Shown piece after piece: positions 1 to 5,440 of a stretch of DNA of 5,440 nt. Each line of letters starts with the position of its first letter. Positions within the stretch are counted from its first letter, which is position 1. The translations under genes and the position numbers were made by a program. This DNA comes from an uncultured bacterium (GTDB lineage: Bacteria; Armatimonadota; UBA5829; DSUL01). The stretch spans positions 1 to 5,440 of the forward strand of contig CALCJH010000292.1 in NCBI GenBank assembly GCA_937967775.1, given 5' to 3'. The notes under the pieces were generated by a model that saw only the letters and a list, made by a program, of their open reading frames with translations, did no database searches and was not told where the DNA came from.

Positions 1-422
1 GGGTAGGGAATGGGCGGAGCCTTGTCCCGCCTCTGCTGCGGGTAGAAGATGGTGACCCCTTTCAGAGCGCTGTTGGCGGCCATGGTGATGAACGGGGCGC
101 CGTTCTCATCGCCCGCGCCACCCGTGGCCAGCAGCGTGGTCCCCATGTTCTGGAAGAAGGCGGGCGGCGCCTGCCAGACGCCTTCCAGGGTTACGCCGGC
201 CGGGATGCGCAGGCTCCCGGCGATCAGGAAGCTGCCGATGGGTACGCTGACTCGGGTTCCCGGCGCTTTGCCGGCCTCGTCCAGCGCTTTCTGAAAGGCA
301 GCGGTGTCGTCTGTCTTGCCGTCGCCCACCGCGCCGAAGTCCGTGACGGACAGAACTTGAGCGGCAACGCTGGAAGCGACCGCAGCCACTAGAAAAATGA
401 GAATGCCAATCGTTCGAAACAC
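1..422 (-). CDS. Exported pectate-lyase-3 / GH28-related beta-helix protein, N-terminal part (runs off left edge)
   Basis: The reading frame opens with GTG at 422 and stays open to the left edge, giving 140 codons and no stop. The start is chosen because a GGAGG site (435 to 431) sits 8 bases upstream; another in-frame GTG at 440 would put that site inside the gene. Residues 1-21 form a signal peptide (MFRTIGILIFLVAAVASSVAA), with likely cleavage after VAA, so the protein is exported. Residues 28-40 read DFGAVGDGKTDDT, the hallmark opening of the pectate lyase 3 family (Pfam PF12708) and of GH28-like right-handed beta-helix enzymes and phage tail spikes. It is followed by AFQKAL and by beta-helix-like strands (RVSVPIGSFLIAGSLRIPAGVTLEG). 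Members cleave or bind polygalacturonate and other polysaccharides. The catalytic residues would lie in the missing part, so lyase, hydrolase or merely binding activity cannot be told. It lies downstream of the GH39-like gene on the same strand and may share its transcript. Family call confident, substrate unknown. Confidence 0.88.
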   Translation of the reverse strand, partial: MFRTIGILIFLVAAVASSVAAQVLSVTDFGAVGDGKTDDTAAFQKALDEAGKAPGTRVSVPIGSFLIAGSLRIPAGVTLEGVWQAPPAFFQNMGTTLLATGGAGDENGAPFITMAANSALKGVTIFYPQQRRDKAPPIPY

Positions 423-430
423 AGCTGATC

Positions 431-435
431 CCTCC
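431..435 (-). promoter_or_regulatory. Ribosome binding site of the beta-helix gene
   Basis: On the minus strand GGAGG lies 8 bases before the GTG at 422. It decides the start, because no ATG offers a frame with a signal peptide and the neighbouring GTG at 440 has no such site at a workable distance. Confidence 0.75.
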
Positions 436-452
436 CGCACGTTCTGATTGCC

Positions 453-480
453 CGCCCGAGTTTACCAGAAACACCGGGCG
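453..480 (-). other. Inverted repeat (hairpin) in the leader of the beta-helix gene
   Basis: CGCCCG (453-458) pairs with CGGGCG (475-480), and inside it GTTT (460-463) pairs with AAAC (469-472). This leaves a 5-base loop and a small 1/2-base internal bulge, so there are ten base pairs in all. It lies in the 138-base gap between the GH39-like gene (stop at 561) and the beta-helix gene (start at 422). No run of T follows on the minus strand, so it does not look like a standard intrinsic terminator. It could be an intercistronic stabilising hairpin, a weak terminator or attenuator, or chance in GC-rich DNA. I see nothing else definite in this gap. Confidence 0.4.
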
Positions 481-560
481 AGGGGAAGAAAACAACCTGG
501 CGAGACCATCTCATATTTGGAACATCGGTTTGTCGCGCCCGGGAGACCTATTACGGGAGG

Positions 561-3278
561 CTATTCCGTCAACTGGATGCTATTGAACAGGGCAGGTCGC
601 ATTGTGTGCCAGTGCAGACCCCGTCCCCAGCGCATCTCGGCCGGGTGCTCTCCTTCGTCATAGTCCAGGAAGTAGACGCTGCAGCCGATGACTCGACCAA
701 CCTCCGGCTTGGCAAAAGGAATGAACTCCTGCTCCCAGCTCATTGCAACCTCAAAGGTGATCGTATCGCCTTCTTTAGTAGCCGCCACCTTCACCCCTTC
801 CGGCACGCCCATGCTTCGCCGGGCGCCCCAGTGCCTGTAGACGTGTGCGCTGTCTCCGGTGTAGCCGAAAACATAGTCGCAGTCCCCGCTGTCAAAGAAC
901 TGCTCCGCGTCTGTAGAATCCCGGCCAAGATCCAGTCCCAGATGCACACTGTCGAAGTTCTTCATCTCCCAGGTGGTTAGATGTTGAACGTGCTGGTCAT
1001 CCCGCACGCGGAATGCAAAGTACAGGTTCTCTTCATCCCACTGCGTCCATACGGTCCCTGAGATATCCTGTGCTCCACCCCACCTCTTCCGGAGGAATCC
1101 GTCGAAGTCCGCCAGAGTGTCCGAGACAGCAGAGGGGATGCCCTGCCACTCATCCAGACGGCCATCGATTATAACCGGGCGTCTTGCGCGCGGGGATGCC
1201 AGCGGCAGGGTCACAGGCACCTCCAGCGAGTCCAGTGTCGCTCCTGCTGAAACCAGGCGCGCCGTCAGCAGGTAGCGGTTTGGCCTCATCGAAGGGGCGA
1301 AGGACACCCTTGCCGTGACCGGTGTCTGTCCATTGCCCTTCACCTTCACTTCCGCTCCAGCCGGGGAAACGAAGACGCCTTCCGGCACCTGCCAGGCGAG
1401 ATTCATTGTTCGCTCCTGAGCGGTCCGGTTGACAGCCATAAGCGTCACCAGGGCTTCGCGCGACGGAACGGAAGCATCCACATGGCTCGGAGTTCGGCGC
1501 AGGAAGGCGGGAGAGTCCGACTGGAACTCCAGTGCCACCTGCCCGATGGCGCCTCCCGTTTTGTTGCGAACCCACGCGTTGAAGTAGCGGACGCTCTTCA
1601 CCCGTGAGGGCGGAGGTTCCACAGTGAACTTCAGCGGATTCGCCGAAATCATTTCCACCTTCCACGGTTCTCGGCCGGCGGGATCCCGGATCAGCTCCAG
1701 ATCCAGATGCTCCTCGTAGCGGGGTTCTATGCTCACCACCGCCTTTTCACCGCTCCAGATCCGAAAGCGGTCCGCCCGGGCCACCGCGTTCACCGGCGGA
1801 CGCTCTTCGGGCTTCAATGTGATGAGGGTCACGGCGTGCAGCGGCAGAATGAAAGTCGCCTCGAAGCTGCCTTCGGCGACAAGTTGCAGCTCCTCGCGCG
1901 CCTCCTTGCCTGAACGGGAAAGGATAATATCCTGTGCTTTGAAGAGCTCTGCCGTCCCGATATCGAAAAGCGCATTCCCATGAGTCTGGTCCACCACGTA
2001 GCGGGTATAGCGCACCCCTCCCGAGGCGAAAGGGATGCGATCCAATCGGATACGAACAGGAATGTCCAGCTCTGAGGCGCCGGCAGGGACAGACTTCCCC
2101 TCAACGGAGCGATGTGCGGGAGGCCAGCTCCATATCAGCACGGTGACTTCGTGTTCGTCTTTTGCGGCTATGACGCGGACAGACGGATCGCTGGAGATTG
2201 CTCGAATGCGGGTCGTCGCCAGCCGGTTCCACATCAGTCCGGCATTGTATACAGGCTTGGGGATTAGATGTGGGTAGGTCACCATACCCCACCTCCCCCA
2301 GAAATCCCTGCTGGGCCCTGTCGGATCCCAGCCGTCCCGGAACTCGAAGTGCATAGGGCGCACTCGGGGCCATTTGTGCATCACAGCTTCCAGGATGGAC
2401 GAGTAGTAAGCCGCGTTGAAAAGCGTGTCACAGGTTCCGCTTGTCCCAGCGTCCACGCCCCATTCAGTAATGAGAATCTCCAGGTCTTTCATTCCCGGGT
2501 AGCGGGCCAGCATCTGGTCGACATTCTCAATATGCTTCAGGAAATTTTCGGGTGACTCGTAATAAAGGTGGAATGAGAGAAATCCGAGGGGAACGCTGTT
2601 CTCCACGCAGTACCTGACTGTATTCTCCAGCACCTCAATCGGGCAGCCCATAACTGCGGGACCGCCTACCTTCACAGTGGGATCGGCCCGGTGCGCGGCC
2701 GCCGCCGCCACCGCAAAGCCCGGACCATCGAATCCGGGCGGCTCGTTCAAATACTCGAAGTAACGAATCCCTCGCTTCTGCTCCACGTTCCAGTGGCGTG
2801 TCACCTGGTAAACGAACTGTTCGAGAAGGGCGGGAACAGGACGCTCCTTTTCATCCAGCATCTCTTTCGGAAAGCTGGCGATGTTCCAGACCGGCTCGGC
2901 CCCCGCTTGAGCAAGAGCGTCCAGAATGGCATCTGCCGCGGAGAAATCGATTTCCACTTTGCCGTCAGAGGTGATCTTAACCTTCCCGGTGTCGGCGAAC
3001 GGGTCACATCGCACCAGCTTCCCGCCCATCCGTTTCAGCATTTCCGTCATCTGGATGTAAAACATCGGGTCGCCGGTCTCCGCGCCCTGCGATATGTCGG
3101 AGTGCGGCCGGGGCATTACTCCGAGGCTGTCATCGGGCAGGACAGTGACATCCACCCACCGTGGAAGGATCTCCGGAAGGTCGGTTGGCAGGTCGCCCAG
3201 TGGCCGGAAGACCACCGTTCCGAAAGCGGGGGCAAGTGTGAGGATGATTCCCAGACAAATCAGCGAGGGGATTCGCAT
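561..3278 (-). CDS. Exported GH39-like (clan GH-A) glycoside hydrolase with C-terminal CBM9-like domain
   Basis: This is a 905-residue secreted enzyme expected to hydrolyse glycosidic bonds by a retaining mechanism. The start is the second of two adjacent ATGs (3281 and 3278), 7 bases after AGGAGG; the open frame extends to 3386 but has no site or signal there. Residues 1-20 are a signal peptide (MRIPSLICLGIILTLAPAFG). Residues about 30-360 look like a TIM barrel with EYLNEPP, acid/base Glu179 preceded by Asn178 as in clan GH-A. SFHLYY is at about 235-240, and LITEWG carries the likely nucleophile Glu272. Residues about 365-490 resemble the GH39 beta-sandwich, including VVDQTHGNA (428-436; compare the iDe-hSNa motif) and a closing VTLITL strand. 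Residues about 495-690 are Ig/NEW3-like. Residues 702-903 begin VIIDGRLDEW and match the CBM9-like/DOMON-type fold common at the ends of exported glycosidases. Substrate (xylan, iduronide or other) is not readable. The family could also be an unclassified GH-A group. Confidence 0.88.
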   Translation of the reverse strand: MRIPSLICLGIILTLAPAFGTVVFRPLGDLPTDLPEILPRWVDVTVLPDDSLGVMPRPHSDISQGAETGDPMFYIQMTEMLKRMGGKLVRCDPFADTGKVKITSDGKVEIDFSAADAILDALAQAGAEPVWNIASFPKEMLDEKERPVPALLEQFVYQVTRHWNVEQKRGIRYFEYLNEPPGFDGPGFAVAAAAAHRADPTVKVGGPAVMGCPIEVLENTVRYCVENSVPLGFLSFHLYYESPENFLKHIENVDQMLARYPGMKDLEILITEWGVDAGTSGTCDTLFNAAYYSSILEAVMHKWPRVRPMHFEFRDGWDPTGPSRDFWGRWGMVTYPHLIPKPVYNAGLMWNRLATTRIRAISSDPSVRVIAAKDEHEVTVLIWSWPPAHRSVEGKSVPAGASELDIPVRIRLDRIPFASGGVRYTRYVVDQTHGNALFDIGTAELFKAQDIILSRSGKEAREELQLVAEGSFEATFILPLHAVTLITLKPEERPPVNAVARADRFRIWSGEKAVVSIEPRYEEHLDLELIRDPAGREPWKVEMISANPLKFTVEPPPSRVKSVRYFNAWVRNKTGGAIGQVALEFQSDSPAFLRRTPSHVDASVPSREALVTLMAVNRTAQERTMNLAWQVPEGVFVSPAGAEVKVKGNGQTPVTARVSFAPSMRPNRYLLTARLVSAGATLDSLEVPVTLPLASPRARRPVIIDGRLDEWQGIPSAVSDTLADFDGFLRKRWGGAQDISGTVWTQWDEENLYFAFRVRDDQHVQHLTTWEMKNFDSVHLGLDLGRDSTDAEQFFDSGDCDYVFGYTGDSAHVYRHWGARRSMGVPEGVKVAATKEGDTITFEVAMSWEQEFIPFAKPEVGRVIGCSVYFLDYDEGEHPAEMRWGRGLHWHTMRPALFNSIQLTE

Positions 3279-3285
3279 CATTCTG

Positions 3286-3291
3286 CCTCCT
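3286..3291 (-). promoter_or_regulatory. Ribosome binding site of the GH39-like gene
   Basis: AGGAGG on the minus strand lies 4 bases before the ATG at 3281 and 7 bases before the ATG at 3278. The usual spacing favours 3278; the two choices differ by one methionine only. It rules out the longer frame starting at 3386, whose first 35 residues are Arg-rich and precede the signal peptide. Confidence 0.8.
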
Positions 3292-3427
3292 GTGTCGTTA
3301 CTGCCCCTCCGGCAAAACGCCGTCCTCCCGCGAGCGTTCAAGCGCAGGCCCGTTTGCGGGAATCTCGGCCGCATACCGCAGGGCACACAACTCTCTCCCC
3401 TTTAGACGCCTTCTGTTCTGTTCCTTC

Positions 3428-3444
3428 CCCGGCTGTCCCGGCTG
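3428..3444. repeat. Tandem direct repeat of CCCGGCTG
   Basis: CCCGGCTG occurs at 3428-3435 and again at 3437-3444, a 9-base period, in the middle of the divergent intergenic region. It could be a half-site array for a regulator or simply a chance repeat in GC-rich DNA. Confidence 0.35.
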
Positions 3445-3479
3445 GTAGGGAGCGGCGGGCCGCAGGGTGAACTCCCCGA

Positions 3480-3506
3480 AGGGCGGCAGACCGAAGCTTC
3501 CGCCCT
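3480..3506 (+). other. Hairpin immediately before the URO-D-like gene's ribosome binding site
   Basis: AGGGCGG (3480-3486) pairs perfectly with CCGCCCT (3500-3506) around a 13-base loop that itself contains the palindrome GAAGCTTC overlapping the 3' arm. The 3' arm ends two bases before the AAGGGAG ribosome binding site, so in mRNA the fold would sit right beside the 30S landing site. It may be a 5' stabilising structure or a control element. No T run follows, so it is not a terminator. Confidence 0.4.
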
Positions 3507-3508
3507 CT

Positions 3509-3515
3509 AAGGGAG
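3509..3515 (+). promoter_or_regulatory. Ribosome binding site of the URO-D-like gene
   Basis: AAGGGAG lies 6 bases before the ATG at 3522. It supports that start, which also fits the usual N-terminus of the family. Confidence 0.65.
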
Positions 3516-3521
3516 TGCTTT

Positions 3522-4493
3522 ATGACATCTAGAGAGCGGGTGCAGAGGGTGCTATCCGGCCAGTTGCCGGACCGGCTTCCCTTCAACTTCTGGATGGATC
3601 GGGACCGCATGGCGGAGTTGGACCGCCGCTACGGCGCGGACTTCCGGCTGACGCATTACGGGGCGGATGTCATTGAGGGATTCATCCTGCTGCACTTCTG
3701 GCCGGGTCTTTTCGCAAAAACAGTGAACGACGGCAAGAGCGTCTGGCAGGTGGAGCCCATGGTCCAGGACATTCGCGATGCGGTGGACCATCCGATGCCG
3801 GACCCCAACAACGAAGCCGTCTATTCGGATCTGCGGCAGAAGCGCGCCGAGTGGCCGGACAAGGCCATATTCGCACTCACCGGAGGCCCCTTCAGCATTC
3901 TGGAGCCGCTGCGTCTGGCGGAGAACGTCTTCTACGACCTCATTGACCACCCGGATGCCGTGCATGCCATCCTGAAGCGGGCGGAGGAGGTGTTCACGGA
4001 GGCCGCACGGCGCGCCTGCGCGGAGGACATTGACGTCCTCTACATCGCCCACGACATCTGCAGCCGCAACGGAGCAATGATGTCCCCGGACATGCTGCGC
4101 GAGTTCCACTTCGACTACCTGCGCGGAATGGTGGAGGCCGCACACGCCGCCGGCAAGAAGGTGTTCCATCACACGGACGGCTATGTGATGGACATTCTGG
4201 ACCTGTTCATCGAATATGGCTTCGACGGCATCAATCCGCTGGAGCCAAGGTATCACGACTCGGAGGAGTTCGTTCGGCGCTCCGGTGGCCGGCTAATGGT
4301 CTACGGCGGAGGGGACAACTGCAACATCATCCCGGACGGCACGCCGGATGAGGTGCGCGACCACGTCAGGCGTCAGTTCGAAGTGCTGGGAGCTAACGGC
4401 GGATACATCTTCAGCACGCATGATATCCCCTCGCACTGTCCGGACGAGAACCTGGACGCCATGGTGGAAGCCATCAAGGACTGCCGCTACTGA
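3522..4493 (+). CDS. Uroporphyrinogen-decarboxylase-superfamily protein (URO-D / methyltransferase-like, not HemE)
   Basis: A 323-residue, probably cytosolic protein without signal peptide or membrane segment. The opening MTSRERVQRVLSGQLPDRLPF is the standard start of the URO-D superfamily (Pfam PF01208), which contains HemE and the zinc-dependent corrinoid:CoM methyltransferases (MtaA, MtbA) and related O-demethylase subunits. Other family signatures are GGPFSILEPLRL (121-132), VLYIAHDICSRNGAMMSPDMLREF (172-195), KKVFHHTDGYV (212-222), FDGINPLEP (234-242), GGGDN (262-266) and the C-terminal ENLDAMVEAIK. The HemE N-terminal Arg motif (MRQAGRY type) is absent, so haem synthesis is unlikely. 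The zinc motif HxC of MtaA-type enzymes is replaced by His217-Thr-Asp219; His300, Asp301 and Cys306 lie where the third ligand region would be. Metal-dependent methyl transfer is therefore possible but unproven. It precedes the Gfo/Idh gene by 126 bases on the same strand. Such paralogues recur beside sugar-catabolic genes in Armatimonadota- and Lentisphaerota-like genomes; their reaction is unknown to me. Confidence 0.9.
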   Translation: MTSRERVQRVLSGQLPDRLPFNFWMDRDRMAELDRRYGADFRLTHYGADVIEGFILLHFWPGLFAKTVNDGKSVWQVEPMVQDIRDAVDHPMPDPNNEAVYSDLRQKRAEWPDKAIFALTGGPFSILEPLRLAENVFYDLIDHPDAVHAILKRAEEVFTEAARRACAEDIDVLYIAHDICSRNGAMMSPDMLREFHFDYLRGMVEAAHAAGKKVFHHTDGYVMDILDLFIEYGFDGINPLEPRYHDSEEFVRRSGGRLMVYGGGDNCNIIPDGTPDEVRDHVRRQFEVLGANGGYIFSTHDIPSHCPDENLDAMVEAIKDCRY

Positions 4494-4510
4494 TCGCCCT
4501 CTCACAGGAC

Positions 4511-4533
4511 GCCGGGATTTACGGCAGCCCGGC
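4511..4533 (+). other. Inverted repeat after the URO-D-like gene
   Basis: GCCGGG (4511-4516) pairs with CCCGGC (4528-4533) around an 11-base loop, 17 bases after the TGA stop. The following bases are AAGGAGAA, not a T run, so an intrinsic terminator is not supported. It is at most a weak intercistronic hairpin, and read-through into the oxidoreductase gene is plausible. Confidence 0.3.
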
Positions 4534-4583
4534 AAGGAGAACCCCGGGCCGGCGGCGAACCCTGTTGCTGGCCTGACACATTA

Positions 4584-4604
4584 CCGGGTGCGGGCGGCGC
4601 CCGG
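4584..4604 (+). other. Strong GC hairpin abutting the oxidoreductase gene's ribosome binding site
   Basis: CCGGGTGC (4584-4591) pairs with GCGCCCGG (4597-4604) as eight base pairs with one G-T wobble and a 5-base loop (GGGCG). The stem ends two bases before the GGAGG site (4607-4611). In mRNA it would border the ribosome binding site, as the hairpin before the URO-D-like gene does. No T run follows. A translational control role is inference. Confidence 0.4.
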
Positions 4605-4606
4605 AC

Positions 4607-4611
4607 GGAGG
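4607..4611 (+). promoter_or_regulatory. Ribosome binding site of the oxidoreductase gene
   Basis: GGAGG lies 8 bases before the ATG at 4620 and fixes the start at the first codon of the twin-arginine signal. Confidence 0.8.
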
Positions 4612-4619
4612 ATTCGATT

Positions 4620-5440
4620 ATGTCCAGAAGAATCAGCCGCCGCAGCCTGCTGAAGGGGGCTGCGGCCGGCGGGGCAGGGTTCCTGTTCTTGAGGGACAGC
4701 CGGTTGGCGTTCGGCTATGAGGCGAACGGCAAACTGAATGTGGCCTGCATCGGCTGCGGAGGACGCGGCAGCGGGAACATTGACGGGGTGGCGAGCGAGA
4801 ACATCGTGGCCCTCTGCGATGTGGACGAGAACCAGGCTAAAGGAAAGCGCGAACAGTTTCCGAACGCCCGGTTCTTCACGGATTTCCGGGTGATGCTGGA
4901 TCGAATGGGCCGGGAGATAGACGCGGTCGTGGTCAGCACTCCGGATCACACCCACGCTGTGGCAGCGGCTATGGCGCTGCGGATGGGGAAGCACGTCTAC
5001 TGCGAGAAGCCTCTGACCCACACCATCCACGAGGCGCGCGTTCTGCGGGACCTGGCCCGGAAGGCGGGCGTGGCCACCCAGATGGGCAACCAGGGTACGG
5101 CATCCAGCGGAATGCGCGAATCCGTTGAGGTGCTGCGGGCCGGTGCTATCGGGCAGGTGTACGAGATCCACGTGTGGTCCAACCGTCCGGTCTGGCCGCA
5201 GGGGATCGAGCGGCCGAAGGATACTCCTCCCGTGCCGGCCGGCCTCCACTGGGATCTGTGGCTGGGCCCGATGCCATCGCGGCCGTATCACCCGGCTTAC
5301 CATCCCTTCAACTGGCGGGGATGGAAGGACTTCGGGACGGGCGCCATCGGCGACATGGGCTGCCACACGGTGAACATGCCGTTCATGGCGCTGGACCTGC
5401 GGGATCCCATCGCCGTGGAGGCGGAGGCTTTCGAGGGGAC
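4620..5440 (+). CDS. Tat-exported Gfo/Idh/MocA-family NAD(P)-dependent oxidoreductase, N-terminal part (runs off right edge)
   Basis: The frame opens with ATG at 4620 and is still open at the right edge (273 full codons; family members are usually about 400-450 residues). Residues 6-12, SRRSLLK, form a twin-arginine (Tat) motif followed by a hydrophobic stretch (GAAAGGAGFLFL) and a possible AFG cleavage site near 32, so the folded protein, probably with bound cofactor, is exported. Residues 39-50 are a Rossmann strand and dinucleotide loop (LNVACIGCGGRG), and ALCDVD (64-69) ends the second strand, whose acidic residues usually bind the NAD ribose. VVVSTPDHTHAVAA (103-116) and YCEKPLTHT (127-135), with the family's EKP lysine Lys130, confirm Gfo/Idh/MocA. 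The second domain starts after about 155 and includes GDMGCHTVN (244-252), with His249 in the place of the usual active-site His. Such proteins oxidise or reduce sugars or sugar acids at a ring carbon. Substrate unknown; EKP rather than EVP argues against a GH109 glycosidase. Confidence 0.92.
   Translation, partial: MSRRISRRSLLKGAAAGGAGFLFLRDSRLAFGYEANGKLNVACIGCGGRGSGNIDGVASENIVALCDVDENQAKGKREQFPNARFFTDFRVMLDRMGREIDAVVVSTPDHTHAVAAAMALRMGKHVYCEKPLTHTIHEARVLRDLARKAGVATQMGNQGTASSGMRESVEVLRAGAIGQVYEIHVWSNRPVWPQGIERPKDTPPVPAGLHWDLWLGPMPSRPYHPAYHPFNWRGWKDFGTGAIGDMGCHTVNMPFMALDLRDPIAVEAEAFEG

Larger units (their letters stand above)
3282..3521. promoter_or_regulatory. Divergent intergenic region carrying both promoters
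   Basis: These 240 bases separate the minus-strand GH39-like gene from the plus-strand URO-D-like gene, so promoters for both directions should lie here. No -35/-10 pair with good spacing stands out by eye on either strand. Visible elements are the two ribosome binding sites, a small CGGC-AAAAC-GCCG hairpin (3310-3322), a tandem 8-base repeat (3428-3444), a GCGGC-GG-GCCGC palindrome near 3452-3463 and a hairpin just before the URO-D-like gene (3480-3506). The shared control region suggests, but does not prove, coordinated expression of the two sides. Confidence 0.5.

Noticed and set aside
106..495. 129-codon minus-strand open frame over the beta-helix gene start
   Set aside because: It is another frame of the same strand. 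The true frame has a signal peptide, a ribosome binding site and the DFGAVGDGKTDDT signature, whereas this one is Arg/Ser-rich with no family resemblance.
3279..3386. N-terminal extension of the GH39-like protein to an ATG at 3386, or a start at the ATG at 3281
   Set aside because: The extension puts 35 Arg-rich residues before a clear signal peptide and ignores the AGGAGG at 3286-3291. The ATG at 3281 is possible but has only a 4-base spacing, against 7 for 3278.
2691..3470. 259-codon plus-strand open frame
   Set aside because: It is antisense to the GH39-like gene, with Arg/His-rich low-quality translation and no recognisable motif; long antisense frames are common in GC-rich coding DNA.
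3552..4256. 234-codon minus-strand open frame
   Set aside because: It lies wholly antisense to the URO-D-like gene, whose translation carries the family motifs throughout. The antisense product shows none.
3522..4493. True haem-biosynthesis HemE
   Set aside because: The N-terminal arginine motif of HemE is missing and no haem gene is nearby. The closest visible resemblance is to the broader URO-D/methyltransferase group.
4511..4533. Intrinsic terminator after the URO-D-like gene
   Set aside because: A six-base-pair stem is present, but the sequence after it is purine-rich with no T run, so it is listed only as an inverted repeat.
4581..5366. 261-codon minus-strand open frame
   Set aside because: It is antisense to the Gfo/Idh gene, with a His/Pro/Arg-rich translation typical of shadow frames.
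4620..5440. GH109-type NAD-dependent alpha-N-acetylgalactosaminidase
   Set aside because: The Tat signal and Rossmann fold fit, but the protein has the ordinary EKP motif at 129-131 of oxidoreductases, whereas GH109 enzymes as I recall them have EVP there. The C-terminal half is missing, so this is not absolute.

Overview
The window is GC-rich bacterial DNA, dense with genes and strongly organised for carbohydrate breakdown. It holds four protein genes in two divergent pairs. All four starts have a clear GGAGG-like ribosome binding site. No rRNA, tRNA, CRISPR array, insertion sequence or phage gene is visible. Twin-arginine exported Gfo/Idh/MocA oxidoreductases, cytosolic uroporphyrinogen-decarboxylase-like proteins and large exported glycosidases with CBM9-type tails are, from general knowledge, typical of Armatimonadota, Planctomycetota, Verrucomicrobiota/Lentisphaerota and related candidate phyla. 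The sequence alone does not decide among these, and no phylogenetic marker is present.

Left half, minus strand. Bases 3278 to 561 encode a 905-residue exported glycoside hydrolase. It has a signal peptide, a clan GH-A TIM barrel resembling family GH39 with both catalytic glutamates, a GH39-like beta-sandwich, an Ig-like linker region and a C-terminal CBM9-like domain. Downstream on the same strand, after a 138-base gap with a hairpin, is the 5' part (140 codons) of a second exported protein with the pectate-lyase-3 / GH28-related beta-helix signature. It runs off the left edge of the window.

Right half, plus strand. Bases 3522 to 4493 encode a 323-residue member of the uroporphyrinogen decarboxylase / corrinoid methyltransferase superfamily that is not a true HemE. 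After 126 bases comes the 5' part (273 codons) of a Tat-exported Gfo/Idh/MocA-type NAD(P)-dependent sugar oxidoreductase, cut off by the right edge. The 240-base divergent region between the two halves must hold the promoters for both directions, but no convincing -35/-10 pair can be read by eye.

Working model (inference): the minus-strand pair makes exported polysaccharide-degrading enzymes. The plus-strand pair makes an exported or periplasmic sugar oxidoreductase and a cytosolic enzyme of unknown reaction, possibly methyl-group or C1 chemistry on a sugar- or aromatic-derived substrate. No transporter, regulator or corrinoid protein lies inside the window, so the substrate and the pathway remain open.
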